Origin: Alteromonas antoniana
GTDB lineage: Bacteria; Pseudomonadota; Gammaproteobacteria; Enterobacterales; Alteromonadaceae
Direction: 5' to 3'
NCBI RefSeq assembly: GCF_019249295.1
Contig: NZ_JAESDH010000027.1
Location: 1 to 54,159, forward strand
Length of the DNA: 54,159 nucleotides
Shown: piece by piece, positions 1 through 9,700 of the stretch
How positions within the stretch are numbered: the first letter of the stretch is position 1
Layout: the number at the start of each line of letters is the position of its first letter
Program-made: the position numbers and the translations under genes
Notes under the pieces: generated by a model
The model's input: only the letters and a program-made list of their open reading frames with translations
What the model was told of the DNA's origin: nothing
The model's database searches: none

Positions 1-44
1 CGCTGTGTAAGACTCAAACCTAAGAAGTATCCAGTGAAAAGAAA

Positions 45-75
45 AATGCCAGTCAGTTCTTAACTGACTGGCATT
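45..75 (-). terminator. Hairpin terminator downstream of the diguanylate cyclase gene
   Basis: A perfect 14-bp inverted repeat (AATGCCAGTCAGTT and its complement) surrounds a 3-base loop. On the minus strand the stem is followed by TTTTTCTTTTC (positions 46-36), the usual form of an intrinsic terminator. It lies about 160 bases past the stop of the cyclase gene. On the plus strand the following T run is displaced, so activity in that direction is less likely. Confidence 0.7.
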
Positions 76-233
76 AACCTTTAGGGTGCCTTTTTTGTAC
101 ACCACGATGAAGGTTATTCCGGTTCTGTCCGTATGAATATCGCCTGAGAATTCCTGCCAATGGGGGCAAGCTCACTATAACGAGAAGCGAAAATAAACAA
201 AGTGAGCGTCAGTATTTCTGCTGTACGACGCTG

Positions 234-1334
234 TCAGTCTTCAGATAATGTGACGGTATTTACAACCCGGTTTCTGCCTTGGCGTTTTGCCGCGTACAGC
301 GCCTCATCAGCTTCAGACAATGCCTGATTCACTGTTTTCTGACTATTCATTTCTGAAATGCCGAAGCTGGCTGTCACTAAAAGTGATAAGTTTTCGGGGT
401 CATAACGATGGGTGGCCAGTCTGTTGCGAACCGCTTCAGCCAGATGAGCTGCACTTTCTGCAGGAGTGTCAGGAACTACGATAAGAAACTCCTCACCACC
501 CCATCGTGCAACGAGGTCCTGCTTTCTCACCGATGCACTCAGGGTCTCGGCGACATAGCGCAATACTTTGTCTCCACAGTCGTGGCCGTGTTCGTCGTTG
601 ACCTGTTTGAATTTATCGATATCACAAAGCACTACGCTACACGCAGCATTGTTGCGTGTAGCGCGAGCCAGTTCACGTGCGAGCTCTTCCTGAATAAAGC
701 GCCGGTTGGGAAGCTCTGTGAGCACATCGTGCATCGCCAGATGCTCAAACTTATTATTGAGGTTCTGTATTCGCTGAATGCTGCGTTGTCGCGTGTATTC
801 ATATACAGCGGAAAACAGGATAGTGGTGAGCAGTGAGAGCAAAAAACGGATCTTAAAGCTTAGTGTATAGGTGGTTTGCAGTAGCTGGTTATCTGGATAG
901 AAAAGCAATACGGTGATCGTGCATACAAATACGCCGAGTATCGACATGCCTATTTTCAGTCCGCCAAAAAACAGGGCGACCGGCGGGAGAATATAAATCC
1001 ACATAACGCCTGAATTATCGTAACCACCAGTGACGATAAGCAATATCATCAGGGCGAAAAGAGAACCTATCAGAATAGCGGCGGGTAGCGGTTGTTCGTA
1101 GGGAGGGTCTTCGGGGTTGAGTACCAACCTGGCGACAACCAGAGCACCGCTGATGAGCAGCAGTAGCAGGCCCATGGACCAGAAGTCGATCAAAAACGAG
1201 TTAGCACCAAAGCACAGTGGAAGCAGCACTCCCACCACGGTGAATAAGTTAATCACCGCAATCCTGCGGTTGGTTTCTTCGTTGAACTGGCTTGAGCAAC
1301 CTTGCTGTAGCAACTTCTGTATTTTTCTTAGCAT
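234..1334 (-). CDS. Membrane-bound diguanylate cyclase (GGDEF)
   Basis: The 366-residue product should make cyclic di-GMP from two GTP at the inner membrane. About six hydrophobic segments occupy residues 25-175, followed by a GGDEF domain from about 195. The active-site motif is GGEEF at 279-283, and RKQD at 270-273 fits the inhibitory I-site (RxxD), so both catalysis and product feedback look intact. The N-terminal sensor is not one I can assign to a named family. I chose the ATG at 1334. In-frame TTG (1382) and GTG (1376) codons lie upstream and none of the three has a strong ribosome site, so the start is uncertain by 16 codons. It is transcribed in the same direction as the efflux operon to its right but is separated from it by over 200 bases. 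Confidence 0.9.
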   Translation of the reverse strand: MLRKIQKLLQQGCSSQFNEETNRRIAVINLFTVVGVLLPLCFGANSFLIDFWSMGLLLLLISGALVVARLVLNPEDPPYEQPLPAAILIGSLFALMILLIVTGGYDNSGVMWIYILPPVALFFGGLKIGMSILGVFVCTITVLLFYPDNQLLQTTYTLSFKIRFLLSLLTTILFSAVYEYTRQRSIQRIQNLNNKFEHLAMHDVLTELPNRRFIQEELARELARATRNNAACSVVLCDIDKFKQVNDEHGHDCGDKVLRYVAETLSASVRKQDLVARWGGEEFLIVVPDTPAESAAHLAEAVRNRLATHRYDPENLSLLVTASFGISEMNSQKTVNQALSEADEALYAAKRQGRNRVVNTVTLSED

Positions 1335-1557
1335 GGTCAAACAGGTTGTCCGGTCATTCTGTATTACGCAACTCACGTACAATTGCCATCAGAGTGAATG
1401 ATGTAAAACTCTTCAGGCCATCGCTTACCTACGCGGAATTGCGTTATATACTACTGCTATACGTAGATTATGCGAAAAATTTGGTCAAAAAAGTATCATA
1501 CCTTAGATGTACCAAAGAATAATCGTAGTAACTACACTGAAAGTCCCTGGGGACGCG

Positions 1558-2754
1558 CTATTCTGCGCGTAACGCAGTGACCGGAGGCAGACTTGCAGCT
1601 TTATATGCAGGGTAGCTGCCGGCAATCAACCCGACTACTACCGATACACCCATTCCAAGACCGGCACTGGTAAGGGTAAATAAGGGGGGGAGCGCGGGTA
1701 AAAATGACCAGATGATGAATTGCGCCAGTAATACAAACAGCAAACCGAGTGCGCCTCCAAGCAAAGCAAGAAGCACAGCCTCGCCGAGAAAAAGTTTGAC
1801 CAGCGCATGACGATGCATTCCAAGAGCTCTGAGCAAGCCAACTTCACTGCGGCGCTGAGCCAGCGTGATGGTGAGAATACTGTAAATACCTACCGAGCCG
1901 ACCAATAGTGAAATGGCACCGATAGCGATGCCAGCGATCCTGACGACATTCAGGATAGCGTCGAGAGTAGCCAGCATCTGGTCCTGGGTCACAATCGTAA
2001 AATCCTCATCGCCGTGACGCTGCACCAGGTGCGCTCTGATACGCTCTGCGATGACCTGCGAGGAGGCCTCAGGGCGGTACATCACATCCACTTCCATTAA
2101 CGACTCCCGGTTGAACATTGCCATCGCGCGAGCAGCAGGGATATATGCCATTTCATCCAGATCCATGCCCAGAAACTGACCTTTTGGCGCAAGAACGCCA
2201 ACCACCAGGAAACGACTGCCAGCAATATGGATAAAACTGCCCAACGCGGGCTGGTTGTCGTACAAGGCGTTATAAAGTTTACTACCAATAACGGCATAGG
2301 CCCGTGGATGTGAGATATCATCTGCTGGCAGAAACCGGCCCTGAGCCATGCGGAGTTGCCAGGCTTCCAGTGCGGCATCACCGACACCCATAACATCTGT
2401 CGCCCGTGTTAAACCGGCGTGTCGCACCTGTGCTGTACCAGCGACAACTGGCACCACGCCATGAACTTGTGGCAGGGTTTGCAGGCTTTGTGCATCCTCC
2501 AGGCTGATCCCCCGGTTGGTGCGCAGAATACTTCCCACGCCAAACGTTTGATCCGTACCCGGTGATACCGCGACGATATGGCTGCCAAACTGCGTGAATT
2601 CGGCCAGAACAAATTGCTTTACGCTTTCTCCCATCGCGGAGAGTAAGGTCACTGCACTGACACCTACCGCGAAACCCAGCATGGTCAGAAAATTGCGGCT
2701 GCGTCCTGCCAGTACAGAGGTTTTAATCCATCTGAGCGTATCGGTAGTGTTCAT
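1558..2754 (-). CDS. FtsX/MacB-type ABC transporter permease (distal of two)
   Basis: Last gene of a four-gene export operon. The 398-residue product has one N-terminal membrane segment (about residues 20-40), a large periplasmic MacB-core-like domain, and three C-terminal membrane segments ending in a segment with SYPAYKAA, typical of the FtsX/MacB family. The partner permease just upstream is a diverged paralogue, so the pair probably forms a heterodimer. The start is fixed by an ATGA overlap with the stop of the upstream permease (2751-2754). An upstream in-frame extension of 36 codons is rejected because it would run through the neighbouring gene. Unlike MacB, the ATPase is a separate polypeptide. 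The exported substrate is unknown; LolCDE-like or antimicrobial-peptide export are alternatives. Confidence 0.9.
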   Translation of the reverse strand: MNTTDTLRWIKTSVLAGRSRNFLTMLGFAVGVSAVTLLSAMGESVKQFVLAEFTQFGSHIVAVSPGTDQTFGVGSILRTNRGISLEDAQSLQTLPQVHGVVPVVAGTAQVRHAGLTRATDVMGVGDAALEAWQLRMAQGRFLPADDISHPRAYAVIGSKLYNALYDNQPALGSFIHIAGSRFLVVGVLAPKGQFLGMDLDEMAYIPAARAMAMFNRESLMEVDVMYRPEASSQVIAERIRAHLVQRHGDEDFTIVTQDQMLATLDAILNVVRIAGIAIGAISLLVGSVGIYSILTITLAQRRSEVGLLRALGMHRHALVKLFLGEAVLLALLGGALGLLFVLLAQFIIWSFLPALPPLFTLTSAGLGMGVSVVVGLIAGSYPAYKAASLPPVTALRAE

Positions 2755-3953
2755 CCCCTGAGTACCTCTACTGGCGACACGCCGGCTGCCCGGCGTGCAG
2801 GCAGGTAACTGAAAATGAGAGCCGTAAGGACTGCCACCGCGAATGCGGTAACATGAGCCCAAAGTGGGGCGGCAATGGGATAGGTGGGAAACTGGTTTGC
2901 CAGCAGAGCGACCAGCAACTGTGCCACCGCAAGCCCCACGCTGCTCGCCGCAATGACCAGCATCAGCGACTCTGCGACAAATAGCCTGATTATCAGTTTT
3001 CGACTGCTGCCAATGGCTTTCAGCAGGCCAATCTCCTGGCGTCGTTGCTGCACGGATACCAGGCTGAGGTTCATAATCAGTATCCCGGCAACCAGTAAAC
3101 TGATCGCAGCGAGTAAACCGACAACAGCAGTCAGCGTGTACATAATATTATTGAATGCGCTTAATACCGATTGCTGCGTAATGACTGTGATGTCTTCCTC
3201 ACCCTGATGGCGTTGTTTCACCAGGGCATAAATGGCCGATATCACTTGTTTTTCGTCTGCCATGTCGTTCAGGTCAATCAGCAGTCTGAACAGGGCTTCT
3301 GTGCTGAAAACAGCCTCGCTGGCTTTTACCGGAATCAGCAGCATATTTCCCAGATCCAGCCCCAGTGACTCGCCCTGATCTTGCAGGACGCCAACCACGC
3401 GAAACCGGTAACCATCTATTGAAATCATCGCGCCTAACGGTTGATTGTGACCAAACAGTGCTTTGGCCAGGCCTGCGCCCAGGACGGCTACCTGACGATG
3501 TACCCGTGCAGCGTCGTCAGGCAGACCGGTGCCCTGGGAAAATGCCATGTTGCGTGCAAAGATAAAGTCGTTAGTCGAGCCGATAACCATTGCATCCCGA
3601 GACCGGTTCATAAAGCTTGCCTGAGCGGTTCCGGCGATGATGGGGGCTACGCGTTTTACTCCCGGTAAGGCGGCGATGTGACTGGCATCATTCAGCGTCA
3701 GATCCCGGGTTGTGGTGCCGTAAAACGGAATCGAGCCGCCACTGGTTTGCTTTTTCCCGGGAAGAACAATGACCAGGTTGCTTCCCAACATTGCAAATTC
3801 CTGCTCGACATAGCGACGGGCACTTTCTCCGAGACTGACCAGCAACACTACCGACAGCACGCCTAGCGCTATGCAAAACACCAGTACGCTGGTTCGCCAC
3901 CGGTGGCGGGAGAAAAGTTGTGCATTAAAACGCAGCAGATCGTAGGTTGTCAT
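2751..3953 (-). CDS. FtsX/MacB-type ABC transporter permease (proximal of two)
   Basis: A 400-residue permease with the family layout: a membrane segment near residues 22-40 (FCIALGVLSVVLLVSLGES), a long periplasmic domain that includes GSNLVIVLPGKKQTSGG, and three C-terminal membrane segments followed by YLPARRAAGVSPVEVLRG. It overlaps the ATPase gene upstream and the second permease downstream by four bases each (ATGA), which points to translational coupling and a fixed complex stoichiometry. It should work at the inner membrane with the ATPase (3950-4615) and the periplasmic adaptor (4612-5739). The two permeases clearly share the same fold but differ along their whole length. Confidence 0.9.
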   Translation of the reverse strand: MTTYDLLRFNAQLFSRHRWRTSVLVFCIALGVLSVVLLVSLGESARRYVEQEFAMLGSNLVIVLPGKKQTSGGSIPFYGTTTRDLTLNDASHIAALPGVKRVAPIIAGTAQASFMNRSRDAMVIGSTNDFIFARNMAFSQGTGLPDDAARVHRQVAVLGAGLAKALFGHNQPLGAMISIDGYRFRVVGVLQDQGESLGLDLGNMLLIPVKASEAVFSTEALFRLLIDLNDMADEKQVISAIYALVKQRHQGEEDITVITQQSVLSAFNNIMYTLTAVVGLLAAISLLVAGILIMNLSLVSVQQRRQEIGLLKAIGSSRKLIIRLFVAESLMLVIAASSVGLAVAQLLVALLANQFPTYPIAAPLWAHVTAFAVAVLTALIFSYLPARRAAGVSPVEVLRG

Positions 3954-4615
3954 CGCTGACTCAGCACGCCGTCGACCATGGTGATTTTACGAAGGGCACG
4001 TTCACCAAGGGCATGATCATGGGTCACGACTACCAGCGTGATACCCTGACTATTCAGCGCTTCCAGCAGCGTAACGATATCGTTACCTGACTGTTGGTCG
4101 AGGTTGCCGGTGGGCTCATCTGCCAGAATGATTGTCGGCTGCATAACAATGGCTCTGGCAATGGCAACACGTTGCAACTGTCCGCCGGACAGTTGGCCAG
4201 GTTTGTGATGTGCACGCTCAGTCAGGCCTACCTTTGCCAGTAATTCGCTGACGCGTGCGTTTCGGGTTTTCGTCGGCACCTCTGCCAAGACCATCGGCAG
4301 TGCAATATTCTCGAACGCGGTCAGTCGGTCAATAAGCTGAAATGACTGGAAAATAAAGCCGATATAACGTGCCCTTAGCGAGGCTCGCTGTTCTTCATTT
4401 AGCTGACTGGTTGGGGTTTCTTCAAGGGTATATTCACCGCTATCAATGGTGTCCAGTAATCCAAGCATATTCAGCAGTGTCGACTTGCCTGATCCGGAAG
4501 GGCCCATAATACTAAGGTAGTCCCCCTGCTGAATCGTTAACTGAATGTCCTTGAGGACATGCAGCATACCCGCACCGGATGGGTAATACTTATTTATGCC
4601 GTCAAGCTGGATCAT
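3950..4615 (-). CDS. ABC transporter ATP-binding protein (MacB/LolD type)
   Basis: A 221-residue nucleotide-binding subunit. Visible motifs in order: Walker [10 protein letters not shown] near residue 39, Q loop in [20 protein letters not shown], signature [14 protein letters not shown], Walker [12 protein letters not shown], and the H-loop histidine in VVVTHD. Length and motifs match the LolD/MacB/FtsE group, whose ATPases work as a clamp on FtsX-type permeases. Both ends overlap neighbours by ATGA, so it belongs to one coupled operon with the adaptor before it and two permeases after it. Confidence 0.95.
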   Translation of the reverse strand: MIQLDGINKYYPSGAGMLHVLKDIQLTIQQGDYLSIMGPSGSGKSTLLNMLGLLDTIDSGEYTLEETPTSQLNEEQRASLRARYIGFIFQSFQLIDRLTAFENIALPMVLAEVPTKTRNARVSELLAKVGLTERAHHKPGQLSGGQLQRVAIARAIVMQPTIILADEPTGNLDQQSGNDIVTLLEALNSQGITLVVVTHDHALGERALRKITMVDGVLSQR

Positions 4616-5739
4616 AATGCGTCCGTGGCAGTGTTTACCTGCATACCAGGCTCCAGTACTACGCCATTGCTACTGAGAACAACGTGTTCCCCCAGCGCCA
4701 GACCTTCAGTGATCTCCGTGACCTGCCAGTTCTCCAGTCCGACAGAAACGGTTCGCAGCGCAACCTGCCCGTCTTTCACAACCCACACCTGATTGTTATT
4801 AACAATGGCTTGGGTGGGAACAGATAACACATTCTCTGTTGCCTCAATTTCAATGCTGACATCGGCACTGTAGCCAACCAGCAAGGTGGCGAAGTTATCA
4901 ATAATTTCCACCTCGATTTCAACAGTTCTGGCCTGTTTTTCACGGGCAAAAACATAAGGGGCAATTCGCTGAACCCGGCCTGCAAATGTCTGTCCGCGAT
5001 AGGCATCCAGCGTAATGGCGACAGGTTGGCCAAGTGCCAGGGCGCCGGCATCGACCTCATCAATGGGGGCACTGACGTAAAAGCAGCTGTCGTCAATCAA
5101 ATCTATCATCGGAAGCGTAGGGATCCCCGGAGGCGATGGCGTAGCAAATTCACCTACTTCGCCGTTAATTTCGGCGATTGTGCCGGTAAATGGCGCAAGG
5201 ATTTGCGTTTTACTTAGTTGTGCCTGATACCACTCTATCTGCGACTTTACCTGATTGCTGTCGGCCTGACTGACGTCGCAAGCCAGCGCGCTGGCCCTCG
5301 CCCGTGACACACTGACATCAAGCTGCTCATCGCTGATCAGTTTTTTGGTGAACAGCGATTGATGGCGGTTGGCTTCGCGCTGATCGGCCTGTGCAATGAC
5401 GCAGGCCCGTTGCTGGTTCAGCCGGGCCGCATCTAACTGATAGCGGGCTTGCCTCAGCTGCGCCTGAATGTCGTCATTAAACAGACTCAGGAGCACAGCA
5501 TCTTTCTGGACCTTATCGCCTTCAGATACAGGAATACTGGCAATCTGCCCTCCAAGCGGTACTGACAATTTAGCCCGGCGACAGGCCTGAACCGAACCCG
5601 AACGCGTATTAGTGACGGTTTTCGCTACACGTTGTTTGCTTACCTCAACGGTTTGCACTGTGGCGATGTCTTGTGGCATGAATTTCCAGACACAGATGCC
5701 AGCGATGACACCTGCCAGAAGGAGTATCCACTTTTTCAT
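4612..5739 (-). CDS. Periplasmic adaptor (membrane fusion protein) of the ABC exporter
   Basis: First gene of the exporter operon; 375 residues. It has one N-terminal membrane segment (WILLLAGVIAGICVW), then the split lipoyl domain (IPVSEGDKVQKDAVLLSL and ILAPFTGTIAEINGEVGEF) surrounding an alpha-helical hairpin (about residues 90-170), and beta-barrel and membrane-proximal domains. This is the MacA/HlyD/RND-adaptor design that links an inner-membrane pump to a TolC-type channel. No outer-membrane channel gene lies in the window, so the channel must be encoded elsewhere. I chose the ATG at 5739 because it follows AGGGA by seven bases; an upstream TTG seven codons earlier lacks a ribosome site. 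Confidence 0.9.
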   Translation of the reverse strand: MKKWILLLAGVIAGICVWKFMPQDIATVQTVEVSKQRVAKTVTNTRSGSVQACRRAKLSVPLGGQIASIPVSEGDKVQKDAVLLSLFNDDIQAQLRQARYQLDAARLNQQRACVIAQADQREANRHQSLFTKKLISDEQLDVSVSRARASALACDVSQADSNQVKSQIEWYQAQLSKTQILAPFTGTIAEINGEVGEFATPSPPGIPTLPMIDLIDDSCFYVSAPIDEVDAGALALGQPVAITLDAYRGQTFAGRVQRIAPYVFAREKQARTVEIEVEIIDNFATLLVGYSADVSIEIEATENVLSVPTQAIVNNNQVWVVKDGQVALRTVSVGLENWQVTEITEGLALGEHVVLSSNGVVLEPGMQVNTATDAL

Positions 5740-5950
5740 TGCGACGTCCCTGGCGACCAATCATATGTTGATTATGGCAAAGTATTTACCGTTTACGCTT
5801 TGACCTTGCGCAAAAAAGCATTAATTCGATGATGTTGGGAACAGAAGTATTGGCAGTGGAAGAGACGGAATACTGGTTCGGCGCTTATGGTGCTGAGGGT
5901 TGTAAAAAGAGGACAGATCGGTGAATGCACCGGCCTGCCTCCGGGCTTTT

Positions 5951-6502
5951 CTACATCAAAATCATGGTGCTATCGCCATCACATTCGTAAGGGTCGCCGG
6001 CGTCATCAGGACCCACGATGCGCACAACGTCATGATCAATATCGTCGATCAGCGGGCGGATTTCCTTTTCAAACGCGTTGGCGGCGGTCTCAATTACGCG
6101 CGCCTCTTTCTCCAGTGCTTCAAACTGTTTTTCATGGTTTTTCATCAGCGCCTCAAGCTCCTGCGCCAGCGCTTCCTGCTCCCGTAGCTGCTTCTTATTG
6201 ATACGTAAGGTGTCGCCATCTTCCTGAATCGCCTGGTGAGTAAGTTCACTTATTTTGTCAGCGTAGTCATCAATATCTGCGTCCAGGCTCTCAACCGGCT
6301 GCGTCAGTGCTTCCATTTTTTGCTCCGACGCTGTTAGTGCCAGGTAGGCATCGACCTGTGATGGGGTGAGTATTGATTCGCTTACGACATTGCAGTCTTC
6401 AAAGGCTATCAGCCGGTAATTGCTGGTATTTGCCAGAGTGAAATGGGTACTTAAGGCAACGATAGCTGACGCCGCAATCGCTATTTTTGTGAGTTTTAGC
6501 AT
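5951..6502 (-). CDS. Exported coiled-coil protein of unknown function
   Basis: A 183-residue protein with a signal peptide (MLKLTKIAIAASAIVALST, cleavage probably after TLA around residue 25) and then a mostly helical, highly charged middle region (about residues 60-155, rich in E, K, Q, L) that should form a coiled coil in the periplasm. It ends in an acidic tail with one cysteine (DPYECDGDST); a second cysteine is in FEDCNVV, so a disulfide is possible. The ATG at 6502 is preceded by GGAG six bases away. It is divergent from the GGDEF-EAL gene. I recognise no family. Confidence 0.75.
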   Translation of the reverse strand: MLKLTKIAIAASAIVALSTHFTLANTSNYRLIAFEDCNVVSESILTPSQVDAYLALTASEQKMEALTQPVESLDADIDDYADKISELTHQAIQEDGDTLRINKKQLREQEALAQELEALMKNHEKQFEALEKEARVIETAANAFEKEIRPLIDDIDHDVVRIVGPDDAGDPYECDGDSTMILM

Positions 6503-6747
6503 ACATAGCTCCAAAGTTATGTCGTGGTGTTTAATGTAAGTCGCAGGGAAAAGGCAAAAAGTTGTATGCAGCTAAAAATTTTTAATAATATCTAAAAAGC
6601 GCTGGTAAGGGCGTCATTACAGACTTTTTAAACGTTGTTGCGGATTTTCAAAACCCGGTTTTACCTCTTATTTGAGGTGAGTTCGCTTTTGGCTTTTAAA
6701 CAGTGCTATGTTTATCATTGATTTAAGAAGAACTGACAGTAAACGTA

Positions 6748-8256
6748 ATGGATAGAGCAGTAATTTCTGCGCTGAAAGTGTCTCTGATTTATGCTGGGTT
6801 TGCCGCACTCTGGATCCTGTTTTCGGATATAGCGGTAAATGCGCTTATTGACGGTGAAGGATTGCGTACGTTGGTGCAGACTTACAAAGGTCTGGGGTTC
6901 GTTACGATAACGGCGCTGATGCTTTTGATTCTGGTGTATCGTTCCGGAAAAACGCTGCAAAAAGTGAACGATGTCGACAGTCTGACGGGGCTCTTTAGTC
7001 TTAATATGTTTATCCGGTCTCTGGCAATGGCAATTGACCGCAAAAAGCCGGGATACCGGATTGTATTGGGATACCTGGATGTTGATAATTTCAAAAGCCT
7101 TAATCAAAGGCTGGGATATGAACGGGCCGATATTTTTTTGCAGGAGTTAGCTATCGGCATCCGCAACGTGTCGCTGCCAGGCTCTGTCGTTGCCCGGCTA
7201 CACGCTGACCAGTTTGCCAGTTTCTCCGTCATCGAGAGCGACTTTGACGTCGAAGATCACGCACTTGCCTTCCAGCGCTTTTTTGCACATTGCGCAAAAA
7301 GGCTGGACATTGACGCCACCTGTAGCATTGGTGTCGCGATACTCCCCGATGACGGGGTTTCTGCCAAAGAGCTAATGGTGTCGGCAACTGAGGCCCTGAA
7401 TGTCGCGAAGCAAACCGGCAACGCTATTCAGTTTCATGACAAGTCTCTGGCAGAAAAAGCCATGAAGCGTCGTCAGATGCTGCTTGAGCTTCGCGAAGCA
7501 ATTGCCAGTGAATCGCTGAAAGTTGTTTATCAGCCAAAGTATGATTTACAGACGATGTCAGTTAGCGGCGCAGAAGTACTGGTTCGCTGGATCCATCCTG
7601 TTGAAGGGTTTATTCCTCCGGATGTGTTTATTCCGCTTGCAGAAGAAGTGGGCCTCACCAGCGCCATATCCAAGTTAGTGGTGAAGAAAGTCAGTGAAGA
7701 GCTCGATGATGTTGATTTGCTTGGCGACCCGCTCTCGCATGTCGCCATTAACATCTCTGCCACTGAATTTAATGATGCTGCCGAAATGCGGGCGCTGACA
7801 AGCTTTATTCTTGAGAAGCCCAGTCTCGCACCGTTTATTCGAATTGAAATTACCGAAACTGCGACGCTGAGTAACATGAAAAACAGTGTCGATATCATAT
7901 CCCGGCTTCAGGCTTCGGGCCTTACCTTTTCCATTGACGATTTCGGTACCGGTTATACGTCGCTGGCCATGTTGAAAGATCTCACTGTGGATGAAATCAA
8001 AATAGACAGAAGCTTCGTCGCAGAATTGAGAGAAGACGAGCGGTCAAGAACTATCGTCGGTGCTATTATTGCCATGGCGCGCAGTTTCGGCATAAATATT
8101 GTGGCGGAGGGTATCGAAACGGCAGAACAGTTAGCGCTATTGCAAGAGTTTGGCTGCCTGGAAGCACAGGGATATTTTCTCGGCCGTCCCATGCCGATAC
8201 ATGAATTGATTGCGCATATTGAAAATGCGAAGACGCGCAAGGATATTGCTCATTAA
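6748..8256 (+). CDS. GGDEF-EAL protein, probable c-di-GMP phosphodiesterase
   Basis: A 502-residue protein with two N-terminal membrane helices (about 10-30 and 47-65), a GGDEF-like domain (70-225) and an EAL domain (240-495). The cyclase site is replaced by HADQF (152-156), so cyclase activity is unlikely; this domain may bind GTP or be structural. The EAL domain keeps the expected residues: E276 in EVLVRW, the Asn in NISATEF, the Glu in EITETA, DDFGTG at 397-402, K418 in EIKIDRSF and the Glu in AEGIE. I therefore expect degradation of cyclic di-GMP. The periplasmic loop between the two helices is short, so it is not an obvious sensor. The ribosome site is weak. A GAF-GGDEF cyclase follows 335 bases downstream. 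Confidence 0.92.
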   Translation: MDRAVISALKVSLIYAGFAALWILFSDIAVNALIDGEGLRTLVQTYKGLGFVTITALMLLILVYRSGKTLQKVNDVDSLTGLFSLNMFIRSLAMAIDRKKPGYRIVLGYLDVDNFKSLNQRLGYERADIFLQELAIGIRNVSLPGSVVARLHADQFASFSVIESDFDVEDHALAFQRFFAHCAKRLDIDATCSIGVAILPDDGVSAKELMVSATEALNVAKQTGNAIQFHDKSLAEKAMKRRQMLLELREAIASESLKVVYQPKYDLQTMSVSGAEVLVRWIHPVEGFIPPDVFIPLAEEVGLTSAISKLVVKKVSEELDDVDLLGDPLSHVAINISATEFNDAAEMRALTSFILEKPSLAPFIRIEITETATLSNMKNSVDIISRLQASGLTFSIDDFGTGYTSLAMLKDLTVDEIKIDRSFVAELREDERSRTIVGAIIAMARSFGINIVAEGIETAEQLALLQEFGCLEAQGYFLGRPMPIHELIAHIENAKTRKDIAH

Positions 8257-8591
8257 ACGTAGGGTGGGTCGCTACTTGCAACACCCAACAGCCCGCTGAA
8301 TGCTGTTATCATTTCTTCAACCAAAAAGCATCAACAATGATCCTGCGCTGCTGGCTGGCATTCTGTGCTCTAAAGCAAAGTCACGCGCGAAAGTGGAAAT
8401 TCCGCTGCCAACAGGTTAAATTGTAACCAGTTTGTTGCGCGATTTGCAGCATATGGATAAACGAAGTTGGGAAGACCGTAAACGCTTTATCTATCCGGCA
8501 ATGGTCTCTCAGGCCTGTGACACGTCAATATCTGTTGTCAAAATCGGCAGGGAGCATGTTTGTAAGGCAGAAAGACTTACTCGAGGTGAAA
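8257..8591. other. Gap between the GGDEF-EAL and GAF-GGDEF genes
   Basis: No gene is supported here. Just after the stop codon, GGGTG (about 8262-8266) and CACCC (about 8282-8286) could pair weakly, but no T run follows. The right part holds two rejected upstream starts for the next gene (GTG 8517 and ATG 8556); the ATG at 8556 has AGGGAG only one base away, too close for normal initiation. Confidence 0.5.
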
Positions 8592-9629
8592 ATGCAAGCT
8601 GTTTCCGTCGAAAAACTGGGGAGTAACTGGCAGTCGCGTTGCAACAAGTTAAAGCAAGTTGTCGACATGCAAACCTCAATTGCCAAAGTGGGGATGGATC
8701 TCTCTTCTGTATTGCAAATCATTGTCCGCCATTGCGGCCAACTGGTGAATTGTGACGGTGCGGCGATAGAGTTTAAAGAAGGAGAGCGCATGGTATACCG
8801 GGCTGCGTCCGGTATCGCAGAGTCTTTTTTAGGGTTGAGTTTACCTATCTCTAACAGCCTGACCGGTTACTGTCTGGAGACGGGCAAAGTTCAGCTGTGC
8901 AATGATGTGTTTATTAATCGCCGGGTCAATCAGCCGGCTTGTGCCAAAATCGGCATTGCTTCTATGCTGCTAATTCCACTGCACCATGAAGAGCAGATCG
9001 TAGGAGTATTAAAAGTGCTTTCGCGAGAGAAGCACCAGTTTACGTCAGAGGACTCAGCGGCGTTGCGGCTAGTCTCAGAACAGGTAGCTGCCACACTGTA
9101 TTATTGCCACCGGTTTGTTAAAGACACTCTGGTTTATCAGGCAACTCATGATTTTTTGACCGGGCTGTACAACCGCTCTGCGTTTATGGAGTACCTCCGA
9201 TTGGAGCAGTCATTGTGTGATCCCTGTCTGGATCAGAAATTCAGTATTCTGGTTCTGGACATGAATGGCCTGAAAACAGTGAACGACAACCATGGTCATC
9301 GCGCCGGTGATGCGATGCTCAAAGAGCTCTCGAAACGTCTGCAGAAGGTTTTTCGTCCGTCAGATAAAATCGCCAGACTGGGCGGCGACGAATTTGGCAT
9401 CATCATGGGGAATATTAAATCAGCAGAATGTATTGAAAGCGTTTTGGAACGTTTCCACCGCCTCACCGAGACCCCTTTAAATTTTGACAACATAACACTG
9501 ACAATCTCTGCCAGCGCGGGCTGGGCCTTTTATCCTGAAGACAACAGTGGTGACGATTCACTACTGGATATTGCAGACAAACGAATGTATCAGCACAAAC
9601 ACGTGCATTATGCCTCAATGGAGGCATAA
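8592..9629 (+). CDS. GAF-domain diguanylate cyclase
   Basis: A 345-residue soluble protein: a short helix, a GAF sensor domain (about 28-175) and a GGDEF domain (185-345). The active site GGDEF is at 264-268, and RPSD at 255-258 matches the inhibitory RxxD site, so an active, feedback-controlled cyclase is expected in the cytoplasm. The GAF ligand is unknown. I chose the ATG at 8592, preceded by GAGGTG; in-frame ATG 8556 and GTG 8517 have poorer ribosome sites. With the phosphodiesterase just upstream it makes an opposing cyclic di-GMP pair, though the 335-base gap argues against one transcript. Confidence 0.9.
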   Translation: MQAVSVEKLGSNWQSRCNKLKQVVDMQTSIAKVGMDLSSVLQIIVRHCGQLVNCDGAAIEFKEGERMVYRAASGIAESFLGLSLPISNSLTGYCLETGKVQLCNDVFINRRVNQPACAKIGIASMLLIPLHHEEQIVGVLKVLSREKHQFTSEDSAALRLVSEQVAATLYYCHRFVKDTLVYQATHDFLTGLYNRSAFMEYLRLEQSLCDPCLDQKFSILVLDMNGLKTVNDNHGHRAGDAMLKELSKRLQKVFRPSDKIARLGGDEFGIIMGNIKSAECIESVLERFHRLTETPLNFDNITLTISASAGWAFYPEDNSGDDSLLDIADKRMYQHKHVHYASMEA

Positions 9630-9700
9630 AATTTTCCTGCGACGACTCACTGATCGCTGTTATACTTTTTATTGTCAAAGATGTACTACAAGGATGTGTC

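Noticed and set aside
1..44. Possible 3' end of a plus-strand gene entering from the left
   Set aside because: All three frames meet a stop within 63 bases and none shows recognisable protein sequence, so it cannot be assigned.
1558..5739. ABC exporter considered as the secretion system for the double-glycine peptides
   Set aside because: It lacks the C39 peptidase domain that cleaves double-glycine leaders, and it is 25 kb away. A link is not excluded but is unsupported.
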